This document shows positions 9,306 through 18,364 of a stretch of DNA of 52,818 nucleotides, piece by piece (position 1 is the stretch's first letter; the number at the start of each line of letters is the position of its first letter). Source of the DNA: an uncultured Bacilli bacterium (lineage in GTDB: Bacteria; Bacillota_I; Bacilli_A; RF39; UBA660); assembly GCA_950097225.1 (NCBI GenBank), contig CATNCE010000008.1:1-52818 (forward strand), written 5' to 3'. The notes under the pieces were generated by a model. That model was not told the DNA's origin and searched no databases. It saw only the letters and a program-made list of their open reading frames with translations. The position numbers and the translations under genes were made by a program.

Positions 9306-9822
9306 TAAAAAATTGTAATATTGATTTTTGAAGTGAATTTAGTTTTTTACAATTCTTATTTTAGGTTTATGATATTAAAGATAAAAATACAATTGTTATT
9401 ATTATGTAATAAGATATAATTGATTGTGTGATAGAATTAACTGGCTTACGTCAGTTTTTTTTCTTGTAAAAAAATTTAGATTATTAAATGAATTTAACAC
9501 TTTTCTTTTACATAAAAATAATTGTTTATTGATGTCTGATCGTATCTTTATAATTTTCTAAACTAATTATCCAACATTGTTTCCGAATTTATCTTATCCA
9601 ATGAGACTTTGATTAATCTAAAATATTGAACTAAAATTATTAAGAGTGATAAAATCAGTGCTCAAAATGCGGGAATAGATAGTTATATAGTAGATAACGA
9701 GCATAGTATCAGATATTTATTGCAAATGATTATAGATAGTACCAAAATTCATTTATAATAATATTTATTTTTATTTATAATGATTCATGTTATAATAAAC
9801 TTGCAAAAGGAGAAGTGCGAGT
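9306..9822 (+). other. Intergenic region between lipoprotein and AIPR genes
   Basis: No convincing gene is present. It holds the lipoprotein terminator at 9439-9462 and, near the 3' end, a TATAAT (about 9791) followed by AAAGGAG that serves the AIPR gene. The middle part (about 9463-9760) is featureless AT-rich DNA. Confidence 0.5.
9439..9462 (+). terminator. Intrinsic terminator after lipoprotein gene
   Basis: AACTG...CAGTT stem (extended by one G-U pair) followed by eight Ts. Confidence 0.65.
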
Positions 9823-11679
9823 ATGGATGATTTAACTTTTAAGGGACAAATTTTAGAGGATATTAAACTTTTACAGAAAGATTATAGAGCAAATAATCCG
9901 CTTTTAGAAAAAGACGATTATGCTTTTAATTATTGGGTATTAACAAAATTATATAATATTGATGAAGAGGTTGTCGAAAATAATATTACTGAGTATTCTG
10001 ATGATGGCTGTGATTGTTATGCATTTTTTGAGGAATCTAAAGAGTTATATATAATACAGAATAAATTCTATTCGGATGATACTAAATTACAAGAATCTTA
10101 TGTAGTTAAAGATTTTCTGTATAGGCCATTAAACACTTTATGTGAGTCTTCATATAAAAGATCTGTTGATTTACAGAATATTTTTAATAAATATAAAAAT
10201 GATTCTGAATTTAAGATTTATCTAAATTTGTATGTTACTAATAATAATGTGTCTGAATCTTTAAGAGATAGGTTTATTAAATATTCTTATTCAGGCCCAG
10301 ACATTAAATGTTATATAGAAGCTAATCTGTATACTTTAGGCGATATTAAAAATATTTATTATGAAGATCGTAAAAAGCATACTAAGAATTTTACTTGTAT
10401 TTTTAAGACTAAAAATGACGGTACAGTTTTAAATATAAATAGTGATGCATATGATTTACCAAGTCTTACTGATGCCAAATATATATTAACTCCTGTAAAA
10501 CTTATATATGAAGTTGTTAAAGAGGCAAAAGCTCAAGATTATATGTTGTTTGAAGAAAACATTAGAGAGTATCTAGGAAATAAAGGAGTTAATGCTAAAA
10601 TAGCTAAAACATTAGAATCGGATGATGATAGAGATAACTTTTTCTATTATAATAATGGAATAACTGTTATTTGTGATTCTGTGACTAAAGAAACTTTGGC
10701 TGGTGATAGTTTATGTAATCGTGGTTTTAGAACGAATAATCCGCAAATTGTAAATGGGTGTCAAACGGTAAACACTATATATGAAACATTAAATAAATAT
10801 CCTGTAGACGAGTTAGATAGTAAGTTTAAAAATACATATGTAATGGTAAAGTTATTAGTTTTAGATAAGAACGACGAAAGTAATAGAATTTTATATCAAG
10901 ATATTGTTAAATATAACAATAGTCAAAATTCAATAAATGAGAAGAACTTTGCTGCTAACAAACAGATATTTGTTAATATGCAAAAAGATTTAAAAAAATA
11001 CGGCTTTTTATTGGCTGTTAAACAAAGCGACCCATATCAATTTAAGAAAAATGAAAGCTTTAATAATTATAGACCAAGATTATCTGATTATGAGATTTTA
11101 TTTGGTTTAAGCTTTACAAAGTTAGATGATATTATAATTCCTTTAGATAAACTTTTACAGGTTATTTTAGCTTTTAAACAAGATGGTTGGCATGCTTTTA
11201 CTAAAAAGAATCAGTTATTAAAGTTAGATAGTCAAACATATTTAAATGTTATAGAGTACATAAAAAATGGAGAATTAACGATTTCAGATTTAATAAACAT
11301 GTATCTTTTATGGTTGAAGGCTGAAAAAGAGAAAAAATTGAGCGAAGATCAAAAAACGCCAATTCCTTATTATTTGTTAGGATTTTTGGGTGCAGAATTA
11401 AAAGGAATTGTAGGAAAAGAGTTTGTTGATACTTACCGTTATATATTTTCTACTAAGGAAATTTTTGATACAGTCTATGATTTTTATAAAAGATTAACTA
11501 AAAGATATAAGATTAATTATAAAAATGATAAATTAATAGAATACAATCAAATGATTAAAAGTCAAATTGATTCAAGTATATTGGACAAAACTATTTCTGA
11601 TGAATTTGAGATGTTAGATTCGCCACAGGCAAAAGAAATAATTAGAAACTTTAGAAATCATAATGTACATGTAGATTAA
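9823..11679 (+). CDS. AIPR-family abortive infection / phage resistance protein
   Basis: The 618-aa protein has the hallmarks of the AIPR family (abortive infection phage resistance). NNGITVICDSV (residue ~277) and NPQIVNGCQTVNTIYE (~306) are the family's most conserved blocks. The N-terminus has a nuclease-like pattern, DDGCDCYAFFEESKELYIIQNKFY (about 64-88, D...E..QxK). The C-terminal third is helical. It has an AAAGGAG site and its own terminators, so it is monocistronic. Known members act in phage defence by causing dormancy or death of infected cells. No recognisable immunity gene is adjacent, which suggests activation by infection rather than a toxin-antitoxin pair. Position beside a serine recombinase supports horizontal acquisition. 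Confidence 0.85.
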   Translation: MDDLTFKGQILEDIKLLQKDYRANNPLLEKDDYAFNYWVLTKLYNIDEEVVENNITEYSDDGCDCYAFFEESKELYIIQNKFYSDDTKLQESYVVKDFLYRPLNTLCESSYKRSVDLQNIFNKYKNDSEFKIYLNLYVTNNNVSESLRDRFIKYSYSGPDIKCYIEANLYTLGDIKNIYYEDRKKHTKNFTCIFKTKNDGTVLNINSDAYDLPSLTDAKYILTPVKLIYEVVKEAKAQDYMLFEENIREYLGNKGVNAKIAKTLESDDDRDNFFYYNNGITVICDSVTKETLAGDSLCNRGFRTNNPQIVNGCQTVNTIYETLNKYPVDELDSKFKNTYVMVKLLVLDKNDESNRILYQDIVKYNNSQNSINEKNFAANKQIFVNMQKDLKKYGFLLAVKQSDPYQFKKNESFNNYRPRLSDYEILFGLSFTKLDDIIIPLDKLLQVILAFKQDGWHAFTKKNQLLKLDSQTYLNVIEYIKNGELTISDLINMYLLWLKAEKEKKLSEDQKTPIPYYLLGFLGAELKGIVGKEFVDTYRYIFSTKEIFDTVYDFYKRLTKRYKINYKNDKLIEYNQMIKSQIDSSILDKTISDEFEMLDSPQAKEIIRNFRNHNVHVD

Positions 11680-11718
11680 AGATATTTTAGCAATAATCTG
11701 CTATGACATTGGTAATGC

Positions 11719-11744
11719 AATAACTCTGTGTTTGAGTTATTTTG
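11719..11744 (+). terminator. First terminator after AIPR gene
   Basis: AATAACTC/GAGTTATT 8-bp stem with a 7-base loop and a short T-run. Confidence 0.55.
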
Positions 11745-11758
11745 AAAATCTATTAATC

Positions 11759-11793
11759 AACCTATATTACAAAACTAATGTAGGTTTTTTTTA
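11759..11793 (+). terminator. Second, stronger terminator after AIPR gene
   Basis: An 11-bp stem AACCTATATTA/TAATGTAGGTT with one mismatch and loop CAAAAC is followed by eight Ts. From 11794 to 12040 I see only AT-rich DNA with a TATAAT at about 11988-11993. Confidence 0.75.
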
Positions 11794-12040
11794 GTTTATA
11801 TATATAAAGAGTATGTAATCTTACTTTTATTTGTTAAAATAATGGGAGTAAATCTAATATTCTGATGTGAGCATGTCTGTTTGTATTAATAAGAATTAGA
11901 TAGGCCAACTAATTATTGTTATTATTGTTACTTTTTGTTACAGGAATACTCATCCTTTTTTAACCATCTGTTAATTCTATTCCATGCTATATAATGAACC
12001 AATAACCTATTTTCTCATATACTACACTAGAGGTGAAAAT

Positions 12041-13051
12041 ATGGCTTTAAAAGTGATAATTGATAGTGGTCATGGAGGAAGCGATCCCGGTGCTAGTGGC
12101 AACAATATTATCGAGAAAAGTATGACATTAGATATAAGCAAGGCTATGTATGATGAATTTAAGAAGTTAGGTATCCCTGTTTATATGACTAGGGATAGTG
12201 ATGAAACATTATCACCAAAAGAACGGGTTGATCGTGTGAAGAAGTTTGTTAGCAGTGGAGATGATGTCATAGTTATTTCAAACCATATTAATGCTGGCGG
12301 CGGTGAGGGAGCCGAAGTGATATATGCTTTACGTAATAATGAAAAATTGAGTCAAGATATTTTAAATGAGCTAGCTGGATCTGGACAAAAAATCAGAAAA
12401 TATTATCAAAAACGTGGTACTGCCAATCCTAATTTGGATTATTATTACATGTTAAGGGATACAACTCCATATGAATCAGTTATTGTTGAATATGGATTTT
12501 TAGATAATACAAATGATGCTAACAAGCTTAAGAATAATTATAAGACATATGCTAAGGATGTTGTTGATGCCGTCTTAAAGTACAAGAATATCGTTCCAAA
12601 AGAGGAATATTATACTGTTAAATCTGGAGATACCCTTTATAGTATTGCTAAGAAATTTAATCTTACTGTTGATAAGTTAAAAGATTTGAACAATTTATCC
12701 AATAGTTTTTTACAAGTTGGCAAGAAATTAAAGGTATCTGGTGAAAAGGAAGATATAAGCGAATCAATAAGTAATATATATGTCGTTGAGCCAGGGGATA
12801 CATTATATGGCATTGCTAAAAAGCATAGTACAACAGTTGATAATTTGAAAGCTTTAAATAATCTTGATTCAAATATACTGACCATAGGACAAAAGTTAGT
12901 TGTTCCTTCTAAGAATGTCTATGTAGTAAAACCAGGTGATACTCTTTATGGAATTGCTAGAATGTTTAATACAACAGTTAATGAACTTATGAAATTAAAT
13001 AATTTAACGACAAACATGTTAGCAGTAAATCAGGAATTATTAGTTCCATAG
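12041..13051 (+). CDS. N-acetylmuramoyl-L-alanine amidase (Amidase_3) with three LysM domains
   Basis: The start at 12041 is chosen because AGAGGTG lies upstream; the 19-codon extension to 11984 has no RBS. The N-terminal ~180 residues form an Amidase_3 domain with the zinc/catalytic residues in place: H in DSGHGGSDPG, E in IIEKS, H in ISNHINAGGG and E in VIVEYGFLD. Three LysM repeats follow, each opening Y(T/V)V(K/E)(S/P)GDTLY(S/G)IA. It should cleave the amide bond between MurNAc and the stem peptide, bound to the wall by LysM. No signal peptide is visible, which is odd for a wall enzyme and is shared with its degenerate relative at 47906. Confidence 0.9.
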   Translation: MALKVIIDSGHGGSDPGASGNNIIEKSMTLDISKAMYDEFKKLGIPVYMTRDSDETLSPKERVDRVKKFVSSGDDVIVISNHINAGGGEGAEVIYALRNNEKLSQDILNELAGSGQKIRKYYQKRGTANPNLDYYYMLRDTTPYESVIVEYGFLDNTNDANKLKNNYKTYAKDVVDAVLKYKNIVPKEEYYTVKSGDTLYSIAKKFNLTVDKLKDLNNLSNSFLQVGKKLKVSGEKEDISESISNIYVVEPGDTLYGIAKKHSTTVDNLKALNNLDSNILTIGQKLVVPSKNVYVVKPGDTLYGIARMFNTTVNELMKLNNLTTNMLAVNQELLVP

Positions 13052-13079
13052 TTAAAAAATGTTTATTTAGTTTAATAGT

Positions 13080-13112
13080 CGTCATCTATAATTGATGACG
13101 CTTTTCTTTTTG
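13080..13112 (+). terminator. Terminator after LysM amidase gene
   Basis: CGTCATC/GATGACG 7-bp stem, loop TATAATT, then a T-rich tail. Confidence 0.75.
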
Positions 13113-13227
13113 TATCAATATTAATTTTTTGTTATCGATATTGATTCAAACCCATTTAAAAATTAGCTTGTTAGTTGTCTTTTTTATAATATCTTTGTAT
13201 AATGGTATTGAGAGGGGATATTAATTG

Positions 13228-13566
13228 ATGACTATTGATAAAATAAAAGATTCACTTATTTCAGCTGGTAAATATGTTTCGGAAAATGCTAATATAGCAA
13301 CTTCTAAAGCTAATGTTAAATTAAATTTAAAATCTAAGGAAGATGCTTTAGAGAGTGAGTATGCCAAAATTGGTAAAGAATACTTTAATTCGCTTTCTAA
13401 GAAAGAGAAGGATAAATATAAAAATCTGCTTTCTTTAGAAGAAGAGGTTAATTCTTTACAAGATGAATTAAATCGTTTAAATGAATTTAAGGTATGTCAA
13501 AAATGTGGTACCAAGGTAACCAAGGATATCTCGTATTGTCCAGATTGTGGAAGTAAAGTTAATTAA
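13228..13566 (+). CDS. Small coiled-coil protein with C-terminal zinc ribbon
   Basis: ATG 13228 is preceded by GAGAGGGG with ideal spacing; the TTG codon just before it is unlikely to be used. The 112-aa product has a charged, Lys/Glu-rich coiled-coil body and ends in a double-CxxC zinc ribbon (VCQKCGTKVTKDISYCPDCG). It has no signal peptide or membrane segment. Similar ribbon tails occur on many Firmicutes proteins of unknown role; the polytopic protein at 27601 ends in the same type of ribbon. Monocistronic, with a terminator right after the stop. Confidence 0.75.
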   Translation: MTIDKIKDSLISAGKYVSENANIATSKANVKLNLKSKEDALESEYAKIGKEYFNSLSKKEKDKYKNLLSLEEEVNSLQDELNRLNEFKVCQKCGTKVTKDISYCPDCGSKVN

Positions 13567-13567
13567 G

Positions 13568-13598
13568 AATTTGCAGAGTTGTCTGTAAATTTTTTTTA
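13568..13598 (+). terminator. Terminator after zinc-ribbon gene
   Basis: 10-bp stem AATTTGCAGA/TCTGTAAATT (one G-U), loop GTTG, then a T-run. Confidence 0.75.
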
Positions 13599-13628
13599 TG
13601 TTTAAAATATATAATTATAATTTCGCAC

Positions 13629-13694
13629 AAAAAAAATAACTAGTGAGTTCTTTGCGAGTATTACTTTTAAGATTTCTGTTTTTGGCTAGTTATT
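13629..13694 (-). terminator. Possible long-loop terminator of the minus-strand frameshifted gene
   Basis: AAAATAACTAG and CTAGTTATTTT form an 11-bp inverted repeat about 40 bases apart. Read on the minus strand it is followed by further Ts, just after the stop at 13695. The long loop makes it less certain than the other terminators. Confidence 0.4.
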
Positions 13695-14358
13695 TTATCT
13701 GCTATAAGTTTTCATTAATTTATGTTCAACAAAGTTAATACCTCTAGTTGTAATACTGTAGATTCCTTTAAAGACATTGGCATATCCATATTTAGAACAA
13801 CATATGTCCCGCAAGTTAGCGGTTAGATTACTTGGCAACTTTAATCCAAGTTCGCGCCAACAAGTAAATATGATATCTTTAGTAATACCTTCATGATAAC
13901 GATACACATTTTGCATGTAGTATAGGATAGTTGTCGTTATATTTATGTTGCTAGTAGGATTTATTGAATTTACAAATTCTTTTAATCCTAGTCTAGTTTT
14001 AGTTGATGCTAAATCTAAATTTTTTATTAATTGAAATTGGTGTGGTCTAGTTACTTTTTTTTTGATTCTTCTTCGGCGTGTTAATATCTTCTTTCTTTGT
14101 ATTTCGTTCTATTTTATATGCTTCATTTGATTCTTGGTTAACTATTCCTAAATTTTCCTTATTTGATATAGTAATAATACTAGATGTTTTTTCATTTATA
14201 GCTTTGTTGTCCGTTTTGTTATTTTTATTGTAATTCTTATTTAATTCTCCTAAGCCATTTTGATGTAGATATATAAGCGTATTTTGAACTGATGTGCTGT
14301 CACCTTCAATTTCTAATGATGTTTCACCAGTTGAGATATTTATTTTTAATTCACCCAT
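13695..14358 (-). pseudogene. Two-domain hypothetical protein split by a frameshift in a run of nine A
   Basis: The 5' part (14358 down to 14047) encodes 103 residues: a beta-rich opening, MGELKINISTGETSLEIEG, then a low-complexity Asn/Lys linker. It ends just after the mRNA sequence C-AAAAAAAAA-G. Removing one A restores a single frame of about 220 codons. That frame runs through PHQFQLIKNLDLASTKTRLG and a C-terminal domain (LPSNLTANLRDICCSKYG...YSITTRGINFVE) that looks like a winged helix. The start has a good upstream AAAGGAG on the minus strand. The break may be a mutation, a sequencing slip or a programmed transcriptional-slippage site, for which nine A is long enough. Function unknown. 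Confidence 0.65.
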
Positions 14359-14480
14359 ACTTTTTACTCCTTTTTATATTCTATATTTTATACCATATCA
14401 TATATTTTTCTTCTATTCAATATTTTCTACTTAATATATTTTTAGTAGAAGTTATTTTTCTATTAAACCTTAATATACCC

Positions 14481-14509
14481 CATAATAAAGACACCTTTAG
14501 CGAGGTGTC
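14481..14509 (-). terminator. Terminator of the LCP-family gene
   Basis: GACACCT/AGGTGTC 7-bp stem lies just beyond the minus-strand stop at 14515, followed on that strand by TTTATTATG. Confidence 0.7.
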
Positions 14510-14514
14510 AAATA

Positions 14515-16485
14515 TTAATCTTCATTTTCTTCTTCTTCTTTTTTGGTAGTAGTTTCTGTTGTCGTCTCTTTAGTTGTTGTAGCAGTTGTATCTTCACCTT
14601 CATCGACTACACCAGTGGTTGTCGTTGGTCTAGATGTTGTCGTAGTAGTTTCATTGCTAGTAGTCTTCTTTTTTATAACATCTAGGGTAATACTATGAAC
14701 GTCTTTAACTAGTTTGCCACGGGCGACATTTTGATTAACAATGGTATCATTTTCTAGTGCATCATTATAACCTGTTGCTCCTTCTGTTATTGAGTTAACA
14801 TAGACAGTGATGTTTCTAGCTTCACACCAACTTCTAGCATAAGCAATTGATTGTCCTTTGAAATTAGGAATTGTTTCATTTCTTTGGACGGTGTAGTACT
14901 TTTTACCAACAACAACAGGAGTATAAGTATCGTTAACAGAGAAGTTAAATGTCTTATTTAGAGTTGGTTTTTTCTTATCAAGAGTTATTTTTAAAGCGTC
15001 TTTTATCTCTTCTAGAGATTGAGGATAATATTGGAATGTGTAGACATTACTACGAAGATTATTTACATACATAGTCAAATCATAGCCTGTAAGATATGTT
15101 TTTTGAATATTGATCATCGATCCTTCGTTAGCTCCAAATATTACGGATTTACCGACATTATAGAGATTCATCATTTCTTTAGTAGTCATATTGGTATCCA
15201 TATTTCTTGACACAGCATCTAATACTGAATAAAAATCATTTATACTTTTTAGGTTTTTAGCTGAGTTAGCTATTCCTTCTACTACTAATTGTTGATGTTG
15301 AACTCTTTGGAAATCGCCAGCAGGTAGAGTTTTTCTATGACGAGCAAATGCAAGAGCTTGTTCCCCATTCATATGTTGGAAACCTGATTCAATACATTGT
15401 AGGGCATTAGCTGCATGATTACGATTAGAATCTTGTTCACAGAATTTTATACCATTTGGAACTGTTACATCGATTCCTCCTAGAGTGTCGACTAAATCAA
15501 CAACTCCTTTAAAGTTAATTTTAACATAGTAATCAATCTTAATATCTACTAAGTTCTCAATCGTATTTATAACACATTTAGTACCATAGGCAGCTGATGA
15601 GTTAATCTTACTTGAGTCGCCTTTTAAGCAAGCAATTGGAACATATGTATCACGAGGAATTGAGAAAACAGTTGCATTTAGAGTATGGGGATTAAATGTA
15701 ATAAGCATTAAGGTGTCTCCATTAAAAGCAGCATTAGCGTTAAGTCCATCATATTGAGAGTCAACACCCATTAATAAAATTGTGAATGGATCTTCTACAC
15801 TAGCAGAAGATTCGATATAGTCTTGATTCTTCATTTCTTTAGAATAATCATATAATACTTTAACTTCCTCACCAATTTTTTCATATGCTTCGTATCCTTC
15901 ATACATGGCTTGATAATTAGAAGTTATGAATATTCCTTTTAATTTACCATTATAAAGGTTTTCTAATAGTTCAAAGTAAGTATCATATTTTTCAATTCGA
16001 ATATTCAAGTTCTCTTTATTGATTAATTCATATGCTAATACGTTTCCTTCGATATCTGTTTCATTATTGATAATTCCAACGTTGAAAGTATCATTATTAG
16101 TAAACTCTGTATTATTTAAAGATATTAAATTAGTAGTATATATAACTGTTTCTTTATTAATAGATGCTAATAAAACATATACTTTATTAATAGCTAGAGA
16201 ACCAATAATAGAAGCACTAGATATTAGTAGAACAATAAACGATGTTATAACTACGGTTTTATGTTTTTTAGTAAGTAGTAATATTAAGTCAAAGAATGTG
16301 TATAATAAAAATAATAAACCGAGAACACTTAAAACAATAATACGCAGTGTGGTTTCAATTTTATTTAAAAGAAGTAGGGATTTAAATAGATAAACATAGC
16401 TAAATAAAAAGATTAAAAATACAAATAAGTATATTAGCCTAATACTAAGTTTAGTTTTTTTTATTTTCTTCCAAAGGACCTTCAT
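14515..16485 (-). CDS. LytR-CpsA-Psr (LCP) family protein, CpsA-like, with PASTA-like domain and Thr-rich tail
   Basis: Three N-terminal membrane segments (residues ~14-100) lead into an accessory region of ~120 residues and then the LCP domain. LCP landmarks are FTILLMGVDSQYDG, FSIPRDTYVP, the Tyr/Gly-rich VDTLGGIDVTVP and FARHRKTLPAGDFQRVQHQQ, whose Arg/Asp residues bind polyprenyl-pyrophosphate substrates. A PASTA-like segment follows (PNFKGQSIAYARSWCEARN), then a low-complexity Thr/Glu tail. LCP enzymes transfer teichoic acid or capsule polymers from lipid carriers to peptidoglycan, outside the membrane. At 656 aa it is long for the family. AGGAAGGGTG precedes the ATG. Monocistronic. Confidence 0.9.
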   Translation of the reverse strand: MKVLWKKIKKTKLSIRLIYLFVFLIFLFSYVYLFKSLLLLNKIETTLRIIVLSVLGLLFLLYTFFDLILLLTKKHKTVVITSFIVLLISSASIIGSLAINKVYVLLASINKETVIYTTNLISLNNTEFTNNDTFNVGIINNETDIEGNVLAYELINKENLNIRIEKYDTYFELLENLYNGKLKGIFITSNYQAMYEGYEAYEKIGEEVKVLYDYSKEMKNQDYIESSASVEDPFTILLMGVDSQYDGLNANAAFNGDTLMLITFNPHTLNATVFSIPRDTYVPIACLKGDSSKINSSAAYGTKCVINTIENLVDIKIDYYVKINFKGVVDLVDTLGGIDVTVPNGIKFCEQDSNRNHAANALQCIESGFQHMNGEQALAFARHRKTLPAGDFQRVQHQQLVVEGIANSAKNLKSINDFYSVLDAVSRNMDTNMTTKEMMNLYNVGKSVIFGANEGSMINIQKTYLTGYDLTMYVNNLRSNVYTFQYYPQSLEEIKDALKITLDKKKPTLNKTFNFSVNDTYTPVVVGKKYYTVQRNETIPNFKGQSIAYARSWCEARNITVYVNSITEGATGYNDALENDTIVNQNVARGKLVKDVHSITLDVIKKKTTSNETTTTTSRPTTTTGVVDEGEDTTATTTKETTTETTTKKEEEENED

Positions 16486-16570
16486 ACTAACACCCTTCCT
16501 ATTTTATGATTATACTACATAATAGAGTAAACTACAATTAATTTTGAGTATTTATTTTTTAGTGTTGATT

Positions 16571-16579
16571 TGGTATAAT
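16571..16579 (+). promoter_or_regulatory. Extended -10 promoter of thioredoxin-like gene
   Basis: TGGTATAAT (TGn-TATAAT) 22 bases before the start codon; the -35 is weak. The same GGTATAAT arrangement recurs upstream of 20485 and 48954. Confidence 0.55.
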
Positions 16580-16600
16580 TGTTCTAGAAGAGAGGCAAAG

Positions 16601-17374
16601 ATGATGAACAAGAAGACTAAAACAGCTACTGCAGTTGCCGTGTTTTTATTTATGTTGGTTGCATTAGAAATAGTCTATATTTTTAGTGAATTATATAATG
16701 AAAATGATATTAAACAGGAACCAGTTATTACTGATGCTATGAAGTTTAAAAGTGAGTATGAGAAATTAAATGGTACTAAGACAAGTAATAATGATGATGT
16801 CCGTTTTTTGCAGATAGATGAAGATAATCCTTTCATTTATGTTAATGAAGATGATTTGCTTAAGAAACTTGATGATAAGGAGAGTTTTATCGTCTATTTT
16901 GGTTTTAATTCGTGTCCATGGTGTAGAAGTATTGTTCTACCACTAATTGAGGCTGCTAAGGAAAATAATATAACTAAGATATATTATTTAGATGTATCAG
17001 GCATCAGAGATCGTTTTGAATTAGATGGTGATAATAAAGCTGTTAGAACAGTTGAAGGGACAGAAGGATATTATAAGTTACTTGAGAGATTTGATAATGT
17101 CTTAGATGATTATGCTCCTTTAGTTTATAAGAATAAGAAGAATAAAGAGAAAAAAGTTAAGATTGATGAAAAGAGAATTTATGCACCAAATGTTGTTGCT
17201 GTAAAAGATGGTGAGGCCGTTTCAATGGAATCAGGGCTTGTCGATTCTTTACTTGATGCCTATATGGAGATTGATGATGGCATTAAATGTGAAATAAAAG
17301 AAGAGTTTAAGTGTCTATTTGATTTACTTAAAGACGATGTAGAAGTATGTGATATAGATAGTAAGAAATGTTAA
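16601..17374 (+). CDS. Membrane-anchored thioredoxin-like protein (CPWC)
   Basis: ATG 16601, one of two adjacent ATGs, follows AGAGAGG; the upstream extension has no RBS and overlaps the promoter. An N-terminal signal anchor (ATAVAVFLFMLVALEIVYIF) is followed by a thioredoxin-like domain with active site SCPWCRS in FIVYFGFNSCPWC (residue ~104-107). A second, charged insert and a Cys-containing tail (four Cys in the last ~30 residues) follow. It probably acts as an extracytoplasmic disulfide oxidoreductase; the tail cysteines may form structural or resolving pairs (inference). Monocistronic. Confidence 0.75.
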   Translation: MMNKKTKTATAVAVFLFMLVALEIVYIFSELYNENDIKQEPVITDAMKFKSEYEKLNGTKTSNNDDVRFLQIDEDNPFIYVNEDDLLKKLDDKESFIVYFGFNSCPWCRSIVLPLIEAAKENNITKIYYLDVSGIRDRFELDGDNKAVRTVEGTEGYYKLLERFDNVLDDYAPLVYKNKKNKEKKVKIDEKRIYAPNVVAVKDGEAVSMESGLVDSLLDAYMEIDDGIKCEIKEEFKCLFDLLKDDVEVCDIDSKKC

Positions 17375-17425
17375 CTACTATTTCTATTAATAAAAAAACA
17401 AGTTTAAAACTTGTTAACTATTTAT

Positions 17426-17459
17426 AAATGAGGATGTTTTGTTCTCATTTTTTTTAATT
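17426..17459 (+). terminator. Terminator after thioredoxin-like gene
   Basis: AAATGAG/CTCATTT stem with an 11-base loop and an eight-T run. A palindrome ACAAGTTTaaAACTTGT lies just upstream (about 17398-17414). Confidence 0.65.
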
Positions 17460-17470
17460 ATTGAATATAA

Positions 17471-18190
17471 TTATTTTTTTCTTTGTTTAGCACGTTCCTG
17501 ACGAAGTTTGGCTTTGTTCTTTTTTATTTTAGCCTTTAATACGGCTTTTTTATTGGAGATTTGCATATTGGGAAAAGAATCAAGTAAACGACGATAGAGG
17601 AAAGTTTTTCCTAAAATAATTTCTTTTACTTTACGAGTTATTACTTCTGTGGAATCACAACGTAGAGAATTAGAAACATTTTTTAAAGTTATAATTATAT
17701 TAAATGAGAGAATAATATCTATTATAAAGATTGAACTTAAAATGCAAGCTACAATTTTTATCGTGTTACTGGGAATTAACGTTAGAAAATTAACGATTGC
17801 AGGATTTATTATGTAGATCATGAGTAGGGCAAGAAAACCAAAGGGAAGCATAGTCTCTAAACAAATACGACCATTTATATTATATTTCATATCGGAATAG
17901 TCCCACCAACGATTTTTAAAAATACGTTCCATTACATAAGATGTGGTGTATTCCACAATTGAGGCAATAATAATTGACATACAATAAACAATGATTGGTT
18001 CTTTAGCATACTTTGATAAGAATAGGAGAATTAGTAGTCCACCGACACCATATATTGGACATATAGGGCCTGTTAAAAAGCCACGATTAATAATCTTATG
18101 ATCTTTTACAATTGCTACTAATACTTCCATAAACCAACCACATATGGAATATATAAAAAAGATAAGAATAATTTTATAAATAGCTTCCAT
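17471..18190 (-). CDS. Putative ABC-transporter type IV / CmpB-family membrane protein
   Basis: The 239-aa product has about five membrane segments and the diagnostic motifs of the CmpB (putative ABC transporter type IV) family: YSICGWFMEV, NRGFLTGPICPIYG, and RWWDYSDMKYNINGRICLE. The start is set at ATG 18190, which has GGTG six bases upstream; the four-codon GTG extension leaves no room for an RBS. The C-terminus is a basic cytoplasmic tail (KAKIKKNKAKLRQERAKQRKK). The family has no proven biochemical role despite its name. Monocistronic, convergent with the thioredoxin gene. Confidence 0.8.
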   Translation of the reverse strand: MEAIYKIILIFFIYSICGWFMEVLVAIVKDHKIINRGFLTGPICPIYGVGGLLILLFLSKYAKEPIIVYCMSIIIASIVEYTTSYVMERIFKNRWWDYSDMKYNINGRICLETMLPFGFLALLMIYIINPAIVNFLTLIPSNTIKIVACILSSIFIIDIILSFNIIITLKNVSNSLRCDSTEVITRKVKEIILGKTFLYRRLLDSFPNMQISNKKAVLKAKIKKNKAKLRQERAKQRKK

Positions 18191-18364
18191 TTTTATCACC
18201 ACTGATATTATAACATTTATTTTATTAAAGCGTATTAATACATTATATGTTCTTCTTATTTTTTTAGAAAAAATAGGGGACTTTATTGCACGCTAACTCA
18301 CCGAACGAGTGAAAATATATCAGCCAATAAGTGAGAAAACGTAGTTAAGTAAAGGGGTGTATAT

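Noticed and set aside
11984..12040. Upstream extension of the LysM amidase as a signal peptide
   Set aside because: The 19 extra residues (MLYNEPITYFLIYYTRG...) lack an RBS and a proper basic-hydrophobic-cleavage pattern; AGAGGTG points to the start at 12041.
12600..13050. Tandem repeats suggesting a CRISPR or satellite array
   Set aside because: These are three diverged LysM coding repeats at protein level, without identical DNA repeats and spacers; the same holds for 48460-48919.
14292..14549. Plus-strand 85-aa hydrophobic ORF
   Set aside because: It lies opposite the start of the minus-strand gene and across its upstream region, without an RBS; AT-rich DNA readily gives Leu/Phe/Ile-rich spurious ORFs.
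14515..14680. Low-complexity repeat region
   Set aside because: It encodes the Thr/Glu-rich tail of the LCP protein in frame; no separate DNA repeat element.
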